Assembly (NCBI RefSeq): GCF_002128405.1
Contig: NZ_NETJ01000006.1
Location: 1-64,000, forward strand
Length of the DNA: 64,000 nt
Direction: 5' to 3'
From: Gottfriedia solisilvae
GTDB lineage: Bacteria > Bacillota > Bacilli > Bacillales > Bacillaceae_G
Positions 44,971 through 53,343 of the stretch are shown here, piece by piece (the first letter of the stretch is position 1; each line of letters starts with the position of its first letter). Under the pieces are notes generated by a model, which ran no database searches, had not been told where the DNA came from, and was given only the letters and a program-made list of their open reading frames with translations. The translations under genes and the position numbers were made by a program.

Positions 44971-47900
44971 TTATTCTGAAAGGGTTACGTTATGCTCCAC
45001 TACTTGAGTATGTGATTTGTTCGTTGTAAATAATTTAGACGAGAAAATTGGATATAGAACAGGGATCACCAAGAATGTAAGTCCAATAAATCCAATTAAG
45101 GAAGCAAGAGCGGATTGAACAAATAGGTAACTACTACTAAATAACAATCCTGCAAAAATTGCACTACCTACAACTCCAACAGCAAACATACTTGCGATAT
45201 TACCTGCTAATAAAGCTTCTTTTTCTTCTGTGTCAGTAGAAGAATTAACATATAAGTGAGCTAATAAAGTACAAGCAAGAGCAAAGACTAAGTAGATTGC
45301 AAAAATTGGAACTAGGAATTTCAGACCTAATTGATCGTAATGTCGGATAAATACTTGTTCTGCAAAAGCATTACCAGCGATATAAACAATCGCCGCTGCA
45401 CCAATTGAAATAATAGAATAGAAAATATTTCTATATGCAATCGTTAATAATAAAACAGTTGCAATTAATGAATAAGTAATTAACCATTTTAAATCATCAG
45501 TAATAATTGGTTTTAAACTATATACTGTTGAAGGATCTTCAGCTAAAGCTAAATTAGCGGCTTCTAAGCCTTGATCTTTCAATGATTTAAGAGCAGTTTT
45601 TCTAGCTTGATCTACTAAATTAGTGCCTTCAGTAGAGATTGGAGTTGTTTCAAATGTAACATCAAGCGTTGTTACTAATGAATCTTTTGACATATAGTTA
45701 TCAAAGATTTTTTGGAATTCTGGTTTACTTAATGCTTCTTCAGGTAAGTACCAACCAGTTAAACTTGGATTAAAGCTTGTTGTTAAACCACCTAAATAGC
45801 CTTGTGCACTATTTAAGCCATCATAAATTTGATTTAACCCACCGACAGTTTGACCTAAACCATCTTTCAGTTCTCCAACTTTATCAACGAATAGACCAAT
45901 ACCATCACCTAATTGAACTTGACCATCCTTTAGTTGACCTAAACCATTTGTAACTTGAGGAACATTTTTAAGTACCAATGATTGACCGTCAGCAGCTCTT
46001 TCAATACCATTTTCTAATTCACCCATACCAGCGTACAGTTTTTCTAAACCAGCAACTAATTTTGTTTGGCCATCTACTACTTGACCCATACCTGCATTAG
46101 CTTTTTCAAGACCAGCTAAAAGTAATCCCGCTCCGTGTTCAGCGGTACCTACTTTTGTAATGAATTCTGTTAAACTATCATCTAACAGTTTAAGCGTGCC
46201 TTGTAGTTCTTTGTAATATGTATCTGAAGTAATTTCAGGATACTTTTTACCTAGACCTGCAGCTAATTGTTGGGAACCTTGAATACCGGCTTGGATTTTA
46301 GCAAGGTTCATTTTAATATCACTAACACCGTTATAAAGAGTTTTAAAATTCTTCTCAATTGTTTTGTATCCTGTTAATAATTCTTTACTTCCTGCTATTA
46401 ATTTCTTTGTACTATCTTTTGCAGTTCCTAAGCCGTCATGTAGCTGACCAGCACCAACAGAACCTTTTCTTAAACCATTTTCAATTTGTGATAAACCATC
46501 TTCTAATTTACCAACACCTGTTTCTAGTTTTGTTGTACCAGTAACTAATTGATCAATACCATCAGTTGCTTCTTTTAATTTAGGAGAAGAACTTTCTAAT
46601 TCATCCTTTGCTCCTTGAAGTCCTTCACGAATTTGATTAACTCCATCATTTCCTTTACCAATACCATCCTTTAAAGTAGCAGCTTGTGTAACAAGCATCA
46701 ATGGGTCTAATTCACTGCTAAATGGACGAGAAGCACTTCTTACCGATTCTACTCCATCCATTTGTGAAAGACTGCGAGATAACGCTTCGATAGTAGTCAT
46801 TCCTGTTACTGTATTCCATGGGACAGTATTTTCGATAACAAGTTTCAGTGGTGTAGATTTACCTTGACCAAATTCTTTTGCAACTAATCTTGATCCTTTA
46901 GCGGCATCTTCATTTGGAAGACCATCTACTGTACTATAAGCAATCTTTTGTTGGTATAGTCCGACAATCGGAGCAATGATGATTAAAGCTACTAAAGTAA
47001 AAATACCACCTCTTCTTACCACTAAACTATTCCATTTTTGCCAACCTACAAATCCTGTTGTTTTGCCATTTGGAATAGAGAGTGTTTTTCCAAATACAGC
47101 AAATAAGCTAGGTAAAAATGAGATTGAAGCAAGGTAAGATACGACACCTAAAACAATTAATGCACTTAAAGATTTTGTGATTTGAAATGTTGTATTTAGT
47201 AATCCAATACTTAATAATGTAAAAACTGCATGTGAAACTAGTAAACTATATTGTTTATTTGATAATGCAAAAATGAGTGAGTGTTCATTCGATTTTTGGG
47301 TAGACAAAATTCCAGCATAACGATAATACAAACTAAAGGTAGCAATTATACTCAGTAAAAATGAGAATAAGCCTAAAGCAAGTGGGGCAATATTCGTAAT
47401 CGGTAGTTGACCATTATCTACTAATAAGCTATATATTGAAGCGCTTACTAAATAGTTAACTAAAGTTAGAACAACAGCAGATACTACGACAAGTGGTTTA
47501 CGTGTGATCAGTACCGAAGCAACTAATGCAAGGATACCAGCAATGATAATCCCTTTTTTTAGCCCTTCTTCGTTTTGTAAGTTAGCTTGTTCATCAACGA
47601 AAATCTTACCTGTTACAATTCTTTCTAGCCCATCAACTTTTGACAATGACTGTAATTCTTTGTACAGAGTTGTTAAATTTTTATCTTTAATATTTAACGT
47701 ACCTGATAATAAGATTGCTTTTCCATCTTTAGATTCTAATGTATTTTTTAAAGCGGGTTCGTCAATTGAATTAGATACAGAAACAAGACCAATTGAATCT
47801 TTATTATCTTCAAGATTACTTGCAACATCTTTTACAGCCTCTTTATCTGAGTCGGATAATGTTTCATTACTGTAAAAAACAATAGCAAAACTCTTTTTGT

Positions 47901-48090
47901 TCTTCGGATCCATGTCATGATCGAGTTGAATTTGTTCGGCTTTCATAACTTGCGTACTCAATGGTAACTTTAATGTTCCTTTTTCTTCAACTAAAGAAGA
48001 TAGGGAAGGGGATAAGAAACTTAGTGCGATCGCAAGTACTAACCAGATAGCAACAACTAAGTATTTTCGTTTTACGAAAAATGATGACAT
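44971..48090 (-). CDS. MMPL-family RND-type membrane protein
   Basis: A 1039-aa transporter of the MMPL group. One helix at the N-terminus (KYLVVAIWLVLAIALSFLSP) is followed by an extracellular domain, then helices near 180-350. A long loop of roughly 400 residues is full of short glycine-spaced repeats (GLEKLYAGMGELENGIERA type, predicted coiled coil as in YhgE/Pip proteins). A last block of helices occupies about 860-1015. Relatives export lipids or confer resistance. SD GGAGGTG precedes the start. Substrate unknown. Confidence 0.88.
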   Translation of the reverse strand: MSSFFVKRKYLVVAIWLVLAIALSFLSPSLSSLVEEKGTLKLPLSTQVMKAEQIQLDHDMDPKNKKSFAIVFYSNETLSDSDKEAVKDVASNLEDNKDSIGLVSVSNSIDEPALKNTLESKDGKAILLSGTLNIKDKNLTTLYKELQSLSKVDGLERIVTGKIFVDEQANLQNEEGLKKGIIIAGILALVASVLITRKPLVVVSAVVLTLVNYLVSASIYSLLVDNGQLPITNIAPLALGLFSFLLSIIATFSLYYRYAGILSTQKSNEHSLIFALSNKQYSLLVSHAVFTLLSIGLLNTTFQITKSLSALIVLGVVSYLASISFLPSLFAVFGKTLSIPNGKTTGFVGWQKWNSLVVRRGGIFTLVALIIIAPIVGLYQQKIAYSTVDGLPNEDAAKGSRLVAKEFGQGKSTPLKLVIENTVPWNTVTGMTTIEALSRSLSQMDGVESVRSASRPFSSELDPLMLVTQAATLKDGIGKGNDGVNQIREGLQGAKDELESSSPKLKEATDGIDQLVTGTTKLETGVGKLEDGLSQIENGLRKGSVGAGQLHDGLGTAKDSTKKLIAGSKELLTGYKTIEKNFKTLYNGVSDIKMNLAKIQAGIQGSQQLAAGLGKKYPEITSDTYYKELQGTLKLLDDSLTEFITKVGTAEHGAGLLLAGLEKANAGMGQVVDGQTKLVAGLEKLYAGMGELENGIERAADGQSLVLKNVPQVTNGLGQLKDGQVQLGDGIGLFVDKVGELKDGLGQTVGGLNQIYDGLNSAQGYLGGLTTSFNPSLTGWYLPEEALSKPEFQKIFDNYMSKDSLVTTLDVTFETTPISTEGTNLVDQARKTALKSLKDQGLEAANLALAEDPSTVYSLKPIITDDLKWLITYSLIATVLLLTIAYRNIFYSIISIGAAAIVYIAGNAFAEQVFIRHYDQLGLKFLVPIFAIYLVFALACTLLAHLYVNSSTDTEEKEALLAGNIASMFAVGVVGSAIFAGLLFSSSYLFVQSALASLIGFIGLTFLVIPVLYPIFSSKLFTTNKSHTQVVEHNVTLSE

Positions 48091-48117
48091 TGATACACCT
48101 CCGTTTAATTTAATTAA

Positions 48118-48131
48118 TACAAAATTTTGTA
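48118..48131. promoter_or_regulatory. Palindromic candidate operator near the MMPL start
   Basis: TACAAAATTTTGTA is a perfect 14-bp palindrome 28 bp upstream of the MMPL start codon. MMPL transporters are often under TetR-type control, but no regulator gene lies next to it. Confidence 0.4.
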
Positions 48132-48355
48132 CAGTTACAGAATTTTAGATTGAAAATTCTGAATTTATTTAAAATAAATAAATAGAGCTAAAACCTGTAC
48201 AAAAAGACTGTATGTATATCATTTTAATTCAGACTTATTTTAAAAATTAGACAAAAAATTAGACAAAGTTTTTAAAAAATATTTCGATTTACAACTCGAA
48301 GCTTGTCTAATGTTCATTTTTTCGTATTGTGAAATAATGAAAAGAGATAATCAAT

Positions 48356-48383
48356 TTGTCATAAGGGGTTTGTTGTGTATAAT
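48356..48383 (+). promoter_or_regulatory. Sigma-A promoter of an orphan transcript
   Basis: TTGTCA at 48356-48361, 16 bp, TATAAT at 48378-48383 with TG one base off the extended position. It reads toward 48700, where no long gene starts. Confidence 0.6.
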
Positions 48384-48400
48384 GCAAATAGACTACGCGT

Positions 48401-48414
48401 AGAAAACGTTTTCA
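48401..48414 (+). promoter_or_regulatory. cre-like site just downstream of the orphan promoter
   Basis: AGAAAACGTTTTCA differs from the cre consensus only at the first base. It sits at about +11 to +24 of the presumed transcript, the position where CcpA blocks transcription. Confidence 0.6.
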
Positions 48415-48590
48415 TTACAATCAAACTATTATTACGGTATTTTATTTTAAAGTAATAATTGAGTTTTAATGGGTTGTGTCGAAAAAAGTCGAAAAAAACT
48501 TAAAGTTTACTTGGTTAAATGAAGTGGCTAAATAAATAAAAATTCGAGGCAATTATATTGAAGATTGTTATATATAGGGGGAGTTAAACA

Positions 48591-48704
48591 ATTAATATTT
48601 CTACGATGCTTTTATTAATTTTTGTTGGTAGCATATCAAGTCTTTTCAAAATTACAAGAAAAGCATATCTTCAAAACAAAATTGAAGATATGCTTTATGT
48701 TTAG
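48591..48704 (+). CDS. Possible small hydrophobic peptide
   Basis: AGGGGGAG at 48576-48583 is followed seven bases later by ATT 48591, then ATG 48606, then stop at 48702. From ATG the product is 32 aa: a hydrophobic start (MLLLIFVGSISSLF) and a basic tail (KITRKAY). The ATG is 22 bases from the SD, and the nearer ATT is a rare start. Its 3' end is the terminator hairpin. It could be a peptide gene or only part of an RNA. Confidence 0.25.
   Translation: MNISTMLLLIFVGSISSLFKITRKAYLQNKIEDMLYV
48660..48696. terminator. Hairpin between the orphan transcript and the His-rich gene
   Basis: AAAGCATATCTTCAA pairs perfectly with TTGAAGATATGCTTT around a seven-base loop. T-rich sequence lies on both sides, so it can end transcripts from either direction. 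Confidence 0.8.
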
Positions 48705-49156
48705 TTTTTTGGTGCAATTCTAGTAAAAAGATCTCCATGAACTCTTTTCATTTCATTATGAAATTGTTCATGATCAATATTATATTTACTCAATAAATCT
48801 TTAAATGATTTATTTTCCTTTTTAGCTGCGATAATATTTTCCATTGGTTGTTTTGACAGTTTAGAAACAACAGCTACAAAGATCAGTTTTTTCATTTCAA
48901 TCTTTTGTTCATTTACAAGTTTATTCACATTTGCTTCTGGTTGATTTACATAATTAGAGATATACTTAACAACTTCTTTTTTATGCTTGTTTAACAGTTC
49001 ATGATGCTTATTGTCATGATGATGGGGGTGTCCATGATGTTGTGGTTCATTATGTTTAGGATTGAATTTAGACCAATCAACCTCTTGTGCACCTACTGAA
49101 ATTGTACCAAAAGTTAAAGCACTTACCATTGCACTAGCTAGAATCAATTTTTTCAT
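48701..49156 (-). CDS. Secreted His-rich protein of unknown function
   Basis: A 151-aa protein with a signal peptide (MKKLILASAMVSALTFGT, cleavage probably after VGA at residues 21-23). Then comes a histidine-rich stretch with ten His in about 14 residues (QHHGHPHHHDNKHHE), suggesting metal binding. The C-terminal half is helical and charged. No cysteines. I do not recognise a family. SD AAAGGAGT precedes the start. It lies alone, with terminators on both sides. Confidence 0.75.
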   Translation of the reverse strand: MKKLILASAMVSALTFGTISVGAQEVDWSKFNPKHNEPQHHGHPHHHDNKHHELLNKHKKEVVKYISNYVNQPEANVNKLVNEQKIEMKKLIFVAVVSKLSKQPMENIIAAKKENKSFKDLLSKYNIDHEQFHNEMKRVHGDLFTRIAPKN

Positions 49157-49237
49157 TCTAAAAACTCCTTTTCAAATTATTATTTTCTTATAGTGCCCAA
49201 CATTTTAAGAAAAATTTACCAAAAATAAATATTACAT

Positions 49238-49274
49238 AAAAAAACTGTCTAGTAATAAAACTAGACAGTTTAAG
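49238..49274 (-). terminator. Terminator of mnmL-mnmM
   Basis: On the minus strand AAACTGTCTAGT pairs with ACTAGACAGTTT, then a T run. Confidence 0.9.
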
Positions 49275-49277
49275 ACG

Positions 49278-49853
49278 TTAACCTCTTTTTTCTATTGCAA
49301 CGATAAAAGGTGGATTGTTTGCTTGGTTTAAAAATCGATATGTTAATACATGTGCTTGATCCTGTGGAATATTTTGTACATATTCCATCAATGCATCTTT
49401 TTCAATTTCTCCACCTTCATGACCATGATAGATCACTACAACGATTATTCCTTCAGGTGCCAGTATTTCAAGAATTTGTTCAATCGCAGAAATTGTTGAT
49501 GAGGGAACAGTGACAATTGTTTTATCACTACCAGGTAAATAACCTAAGTTAAAAATTGCGCCCTTTACTTTTCCGTGTAAATGATCTGGCACCTCATTTA
49601 GTACATGGGAATGACTTTTCTGAATGAGTGTTACTTGATTAGACAAATTGTCTTTTTGAATACGTTCAGTCGTATTTAGTATCGCTAACTCTTGGATATC
49701 AAATCCATAAACATGTCCGGTTTCTCCAACTAATTTAGCTAAAAAAGTTGTATCATGACCATTACCGATTGTTGCATCTATGGCGATATCTCCTTCTTTT
49801 ACAGCTAATTGAAGAAGTTTTCGAGCATAGGGTAGAATTCGTTCTAAAATCAT
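49278..49853 (-). CDS. mnmM: tRNA mnm5U34 methyltransferase MnmM (YtqB)
   Basis: A 191-aa class I SAM methyltransferase. The SAM-binding motif is IDATIGNGHDTTFLA near 25-39, followed by the NLGYLPG motif near 102-108, typical of the YtqB family. YtqB was identified as MnmM, which methylates nm5U34 of tRNA to mnm5U in bacteria lacking MnmC. The gene overlaps its partner ytqA by 4 bp. The assignment rests on recalled literature plus motif and neighbour. Confidence 0.85.
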   Translation of the reverse strand: MILERILPYARKLLQLAVKEGDIAIDATIGNGHDTTFLAKLVGETGHVYGFDIQELAILNTTERIQKDNLSNQVTLIQKSHSHVLNEVPDHLHGKVKGAIFNLGYLPGSDKTIVTVPSSTISAIEQILEILAPEGIIVVVIYHGHEGGEIEKDALMEYVQNIPQDQAHVLTYRFLNQANNPPFIVAIEKRG

Positions 49854-50812
49854 GTTAATTGCACTCGATTTTTTGCAAATTTACCTTGCCAGCTATTACG
49901 ACGCTCAAATTCACGATCAATCGCATTTAATACTTCCCATTTTTTTAAGCTCCACATTGGTCCAATTAATAAATCAGGTGGGCCGTCACCAGTAATTCGA
50001 TGAACAATTACATCACTTGGGATGATCTCCAATTGGTCAACGACTAACTTGATATAATCATCAAAGTTCATAAATTCAACTAGACCTTTTTCATATTGCT
50101 TCATCATAGCTGTTCCTTTTAAAAGATGAAGTAAATGAATTTTAATTCCTTGAATATCAAGTTTTGCTACTTCAAGAGCAGTTTCCATCATCATTTCAGG
50201 TGTTTCAAGAGGTAAGCCATTAATAATATGTGAACAAATACGGATATTATGCTTTCTTAATTTCTCGACACCTTCAACATAAGTTTTGTAGTCATGAGCT
50301 CGGTTGATAATATTTGCTGTTTTTTCATGAACTGTTTGTAATCCAAGCTCAACCCATAAATACGTACGTTTATTTAAATCTGCTAAATATTCCACAACGT
50401 CATCTGGTAAGCAATCAGGTCTTGTTGCAATGGATAAACCTACAACGCCTTCTTGTTCTAGGATTGGTTCGAATTTTTGTTTTAAAACTTCTACTGGGGC
50501 ATGCGTATTTGTATAGGCTTGGAAATATCCTAAATACTTTCCATTTTGCCATTTTTCATGCATTCTATCTTTGATTTTATGGAACTGGGTAACAACGTCT
50601 TCCGCACGGTTACCTGCGAAATCACCTGACCCAGAAGCACTGCAAAAAGTACAACCACCGAACGCAACAGTACCATCTCTGTTTGGGCAATCAAAGCCAG
50701 CATCGATGGAAACTTTAAATACTTTTTCGCCGAATTGCTGTCTTAAATGATAATTCCACGAATGATATCTTTTATGATCTATTGTATATGGAAAAGGATT
50801 ATTATTTGTCAT
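49850..50812 (-). CDS. mnmL: Radical SAM protein MnmL (YtqA)
   Basis: A 320-aa radical SAM enzyme of the TIGR01212 family. The [4Fe-4S] cysteines lie in FDCPNRDGTVAFGGCTFC (given as C-x-N...GGC-TF-C near 40-57). Other motifs are YFQAYTNTHAP and SIATRPDCLP. YtqA has been linked to the tRNA wobble pathway as MnmL, acting before MnmM on cmnm5U34. The 4-bp overlap with mnmM supports a joint role. Upstream is a divergent ytzC. Confidence 0.85.
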   Translation of the reverse strand: MTNNNPFPYTIDHKRYHSWNYHLRQQFGEKVFKVSIDAGFDCPNRDGTVAFGGCTFCSASGSGDFAGNRAEDVVTQFHKIKDRMHEKWQNGKYLGYFQAYTNTHAPVEVLKQKFEPILEQEGVVGLSIATRPDCLPDDVVEYLADLNKRTYLWVELGLQTVHEKTANIINRAHDYKTYVEGVEKLRKHNIRICSHIINGLPLETPEMMMETALEVAKLDIQGIKIHLLHLLKGTAMMKQYEKGLVEFMNFDDYIKLVVDQLEIIPSDVIVHRITGDGPPDLLIGPMWSLKKWEVLNAIDREFERRNSWQGKFAKNRVQLT

Positions 50813-51008
50813 TTCCTCATCCCTCCCTTAATTTAAGTCACTATTCTCGATTTTATCATGCTCTCATTAGAAAACCAAATGGAAAAACCTCTCTATATTG
50901 TAAACAAATTTTTGTACTTTGTTTGCTTGCTTGTGGAGACACTATCCTTGAGGTAGCCCAAAAGCCGCCCATATATATTACTTTGTAAAGTCTGAAGGAG
51001 GAAATATC

Positions 51009-51278
51009 TTGCCAATAACAGATCGTGCATTCGGACAAGAACAAGTGAAGCAGGCAAAAGCAGCCTATGACTATGCAGTACAACAATTAGAAGAGGGTAT
51101 GAAACAGGAACATTATAATGATATAGAGTACTCAGACGCACAGTTGCAACTTGAACAAGCTATTCAACAGCTTGAGCAAGTAGAGCGATTAGCAAATCAA
51201 GAGAATCGAGACGAGTTTAATCGTTTACGCAGACAACTAGTCCAATTGCAGCATCAAATGATCATAACTCCGCACTAA
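51009..51278 (+). CDS. ytzC: DUF2524 small protein YtzC
   Basis: An 89-aa acidic coiled-coil protein of the DUF2524 family. Heptad-like Gln/Leu repeats (QLQLEQAIQQLEQVE) run through the middle. The start is TTG 51009, nine bases after AAGGAGG. Its place next to ytqAB matches B. subtilis. Function unknown; associated with sporulation in some lists, which I cannot confirm here. Confidence 0.8.
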   Translation: MPITDRAFGQEQVKQAKAAYDYAVQQLEEGMKQEHYNDIEYSDAQLQLEQAIQQLEQVERLANQENRDEFNRLRRQLVQLQHQMIITPH

Positions 51279-51344
51279 GTAGAGGGTGAAAAACAAATGC
51301 AAGAATACACTCGTGAATATATGTATCTTGGGAGGAACTATAAT

Positions 51345-51491
51345 TTGGCAAAGAACCGTTCAAAAAGTAATAATCCAGAACAAAAAACAAAAAACGCTAC
51401 AATTACTGAGTTCTCTGGAGAACTTTCAGCAGTAGATAAAGTAAAACAAAGTAATGCTAAAAAAGGTCAGCCGCAAAGATCGAAACAGTAA
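51345..51491 (+). CDS. Small hydrophilic protein, possibly a spore protein
   Basis: A 48-aa protein starting at TTG 51345 with GGGAGGA eight bases upstream. It is rich in Lys, Asn, Gln and Ser, with no Cys, and begins MAKNRSKSNN. Composition is like minor small acid-soluble spore proteins, but I do not recognise a family. It follows ytzC by 66 bp and ends before a strong terminator. Confidence 0.5.
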   Translation: MAKNRSKSNNPEQKTKNATITEFSGELSAVDKVKQSNAKKGQPQRSKQ

Positions 51492-51510
51492 CTACCATGC
51501 ATCAAATAAC

Positions 51511-51544
51511 AAAAGAAACTGCCTAATTAAGGCAGTTTCTTTTA
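51511..51544. terminator. Bidirectional terminator after the small-protein genes
   Basis: AAAGAAACTGCC pairs with GGCAGTTTCTTT around TAATTA, followed by a T run. Confidence 0.9.
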
Positions 51545-51548
51545 TTTA

Positions 51549-53165
51549 TTATTGAATTGCTTTATTATCAAATGTTTTTGCTAAAATATAGCTTGTGTCA
51601 CCAACTTTGATAAATGAAATCTTTACTGGGTCACCGATTTTCGTAAGTGCAATTTCACGGGAAATTTCTGTTGAAACAGAGAAAATCCTTCCATCTTTCT
51701 CAAGCATTAAATCGTAAATACTTTCACCTTGTTTTAAGGTTAATCCGATTCGGCTGACTTTTCCTTCAATCTCTTGATACATATCAGAATCCTTTAAGTT
51801 TGCAGAGGATCCTTTCATAGCTAATCCTTCAATATAATTATTTAGTGTTGATTGGAGGGTATTTCCCGTACCTACAATATTGTAGTTTCTTACATTTACC
51901 ATACTATACATTTTAATAAGGCCTTTTTTGTCTTTTAAAGCCATAAAATAAGTAGGTTCATTTTGTATATTAATTAAGGTTGGATAGGTTGCATTGTATC
52001 TAAATTGTTGGACTTTACCTTCTGCAGATGTCATGCCTGCCTTTTCAGTTGCTCCAGAAATTTTGTAGATTGTTGTGTGTCCAGTTCTTGTATCGATTAA
52101 CGTAAAACCACTTAAGCTCTCATCTCTACCAACTGATGAAACGCCTGTATAGTAATACATCTTTCCATTGTTTGTAATTGCTTTAATTCCTTCTGTAGTT
52201 GCAATTTTATCCCTGTCACTCCAATTAAAATAACCATGAATCAATGTTCCCCAATCATCAAAATGTTCGACTGCCGTATCAGCAGGGTACATGCGCTCAA
52301 TCCAACTTGGTGCATTTTTTAAAGAGTACTCTTTTGTATTACCCGTTTGAACATCAATTACCATGACACCTGAAATTTCTTCTGCGCCACCGATTTTATG
52401 ATAATCAAATTTTGAAATAACCCAATAAGGCTTCCCATTATCATCAATTTCAAATGTATAGTCTTTTAAACCAGTATTTTTATTATGACGGAATGCATAT
52501 CTCATTAAATCGTCACCAAAATAGGCACTATCTAAATAACGTAAATGGATTTTCTTTCCATCCAAATTTGTTACTAATTTTACATCATCTGGATTACTGG
52601 CATTCACCATTAAATATCCTTTTGTACCAATTTTATTTTTATAGTACTTAAAGAATCCCGTATGCTCTAATGGACCAACATAGTACATGACGCCGTTTAC
52701 TTCTTGAAGTGTTAAGCGGTTAATGTCTGATTGTGATCCTAGTGATGGAACTTCACCTAATTTTTTATCTGCCATGTTTAATGCTAATGAATGATCAACG
52801 ATTGGAATTTGATCTAAATCAGCAACCTTCATATCCTTCACAAATTCTTTTTTATCGACTTGACCAATCATATTTCGATAAACGCTTGCATCACCAAGTC
52901 TTGAGTTCAAAACAATGATAACGATGAATAGGAGAATGGTGATTAGAACTGCTCCGATCACGCTAACTTGCGCCGTGAAATTTTTAAAATCAGTAAATAA
53001 CATTACTGCTAATGCTGCAAATGGAATAATACTCATTAAGCCAAATCCGATAAAACTAATCGTAGTATCATGTGGCAATAAATTAAAATACTGCATGATA
53101 AAATAATAGATTACCGTCAAAATAATAAATGTAATATATTTAGTAATTTTAAAAGATGATGCCAT
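51549..53165 (-). CDS. Membrane-anchored protein of unknown function
   Basis: A 538-aa protein. Three hydrophobic segments at the N-terminus (about 8-26, 36-57 and 67-87) are followed by a long, probably extracellular, domain rich in beta strand. Two parts are similar to each other: PYWVISKF..SGVMVIDVQTGNTKEYSL and MYYYTGVS..SGFTLIDTRTGHTTIYKI. This suggests an internal duplication or a propeller-like fold. No catalytic motif was recognised. It is a single gene between two terminator/promoter regions. Confidence 0.75.
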   Translation of the reverse strand: MASSFKITKYITFIILTVIYYFIMQYFNLLPHDTTISFIGFGLMSIIPFAALAVMLFTDFKNFTAQVSVIGAVLITILLFIVIIVLNSRLGDASVYRNMIGQVDKKEFVKDMKVADLDQIPIVDHSLALNMADKKLGEVPSLGSQSDINRLTLQEVNGVMYYVGPLEHTGFFKYYKNKIGTKGYLMVNASNPDDVKLVTNLDGKKIHLRYLDSAYFGDDLMRYAFRHNKNTGLKDYTFEIDDNGKPYWVISKFDYHKIGGAEEISGVMVIDVQTGNTKEYSLKNAPSWIERMYPADTAVEHFDDWGTLIHGYFNWSDRDKIATTEGIKAITNNGKMYYYTGVSSVGRDESLSGFTLIDTRTGHTTIYKISGATEKAGMTSAEGKVQQFRYNATYPTLINIQNEPTYFMALKDKKGLIKMYSMVNVRNYNIVGTGNTLQSTLNNYIEGLAMKGSSANLKDSDMYQEIEGKVSRIGLTLKQGESIYDLMLEKDGRIFSVSTEISREIALTKIGDPVKISFIKVGDTSYILAKTFDNKAIQ

Positions 53166-53343
53166 TCTAAGACCTCTTTTCTTTCATTCTGATTATAATC
53201 TTAACAGAATTTTTAAATCTTGAATTAAGTATATTTTAAAAGGAAAAATATTCCCCAGTTTTTTTAGTTGAAAGGTTACATTTTCTCCTCTACAATAAAT
53301 AAGTTATATAGAGAAAAAGGGTCGGCTTAAAGGGGAGTACAGA

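Larger units (their letters stand above)
48091..48700. other. Intergenic region upstream of the MMPL gene
   Basis: A 610-bp region with a TACAAAATTTTGTA palindrome close to the MMPL start, a sigma-A promoter with a cre box reading to the right, a possible very short coding sequence, and a hairpin before the His-rich gene. The rest is AT-rich and featureless. Confidence 0.6.
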
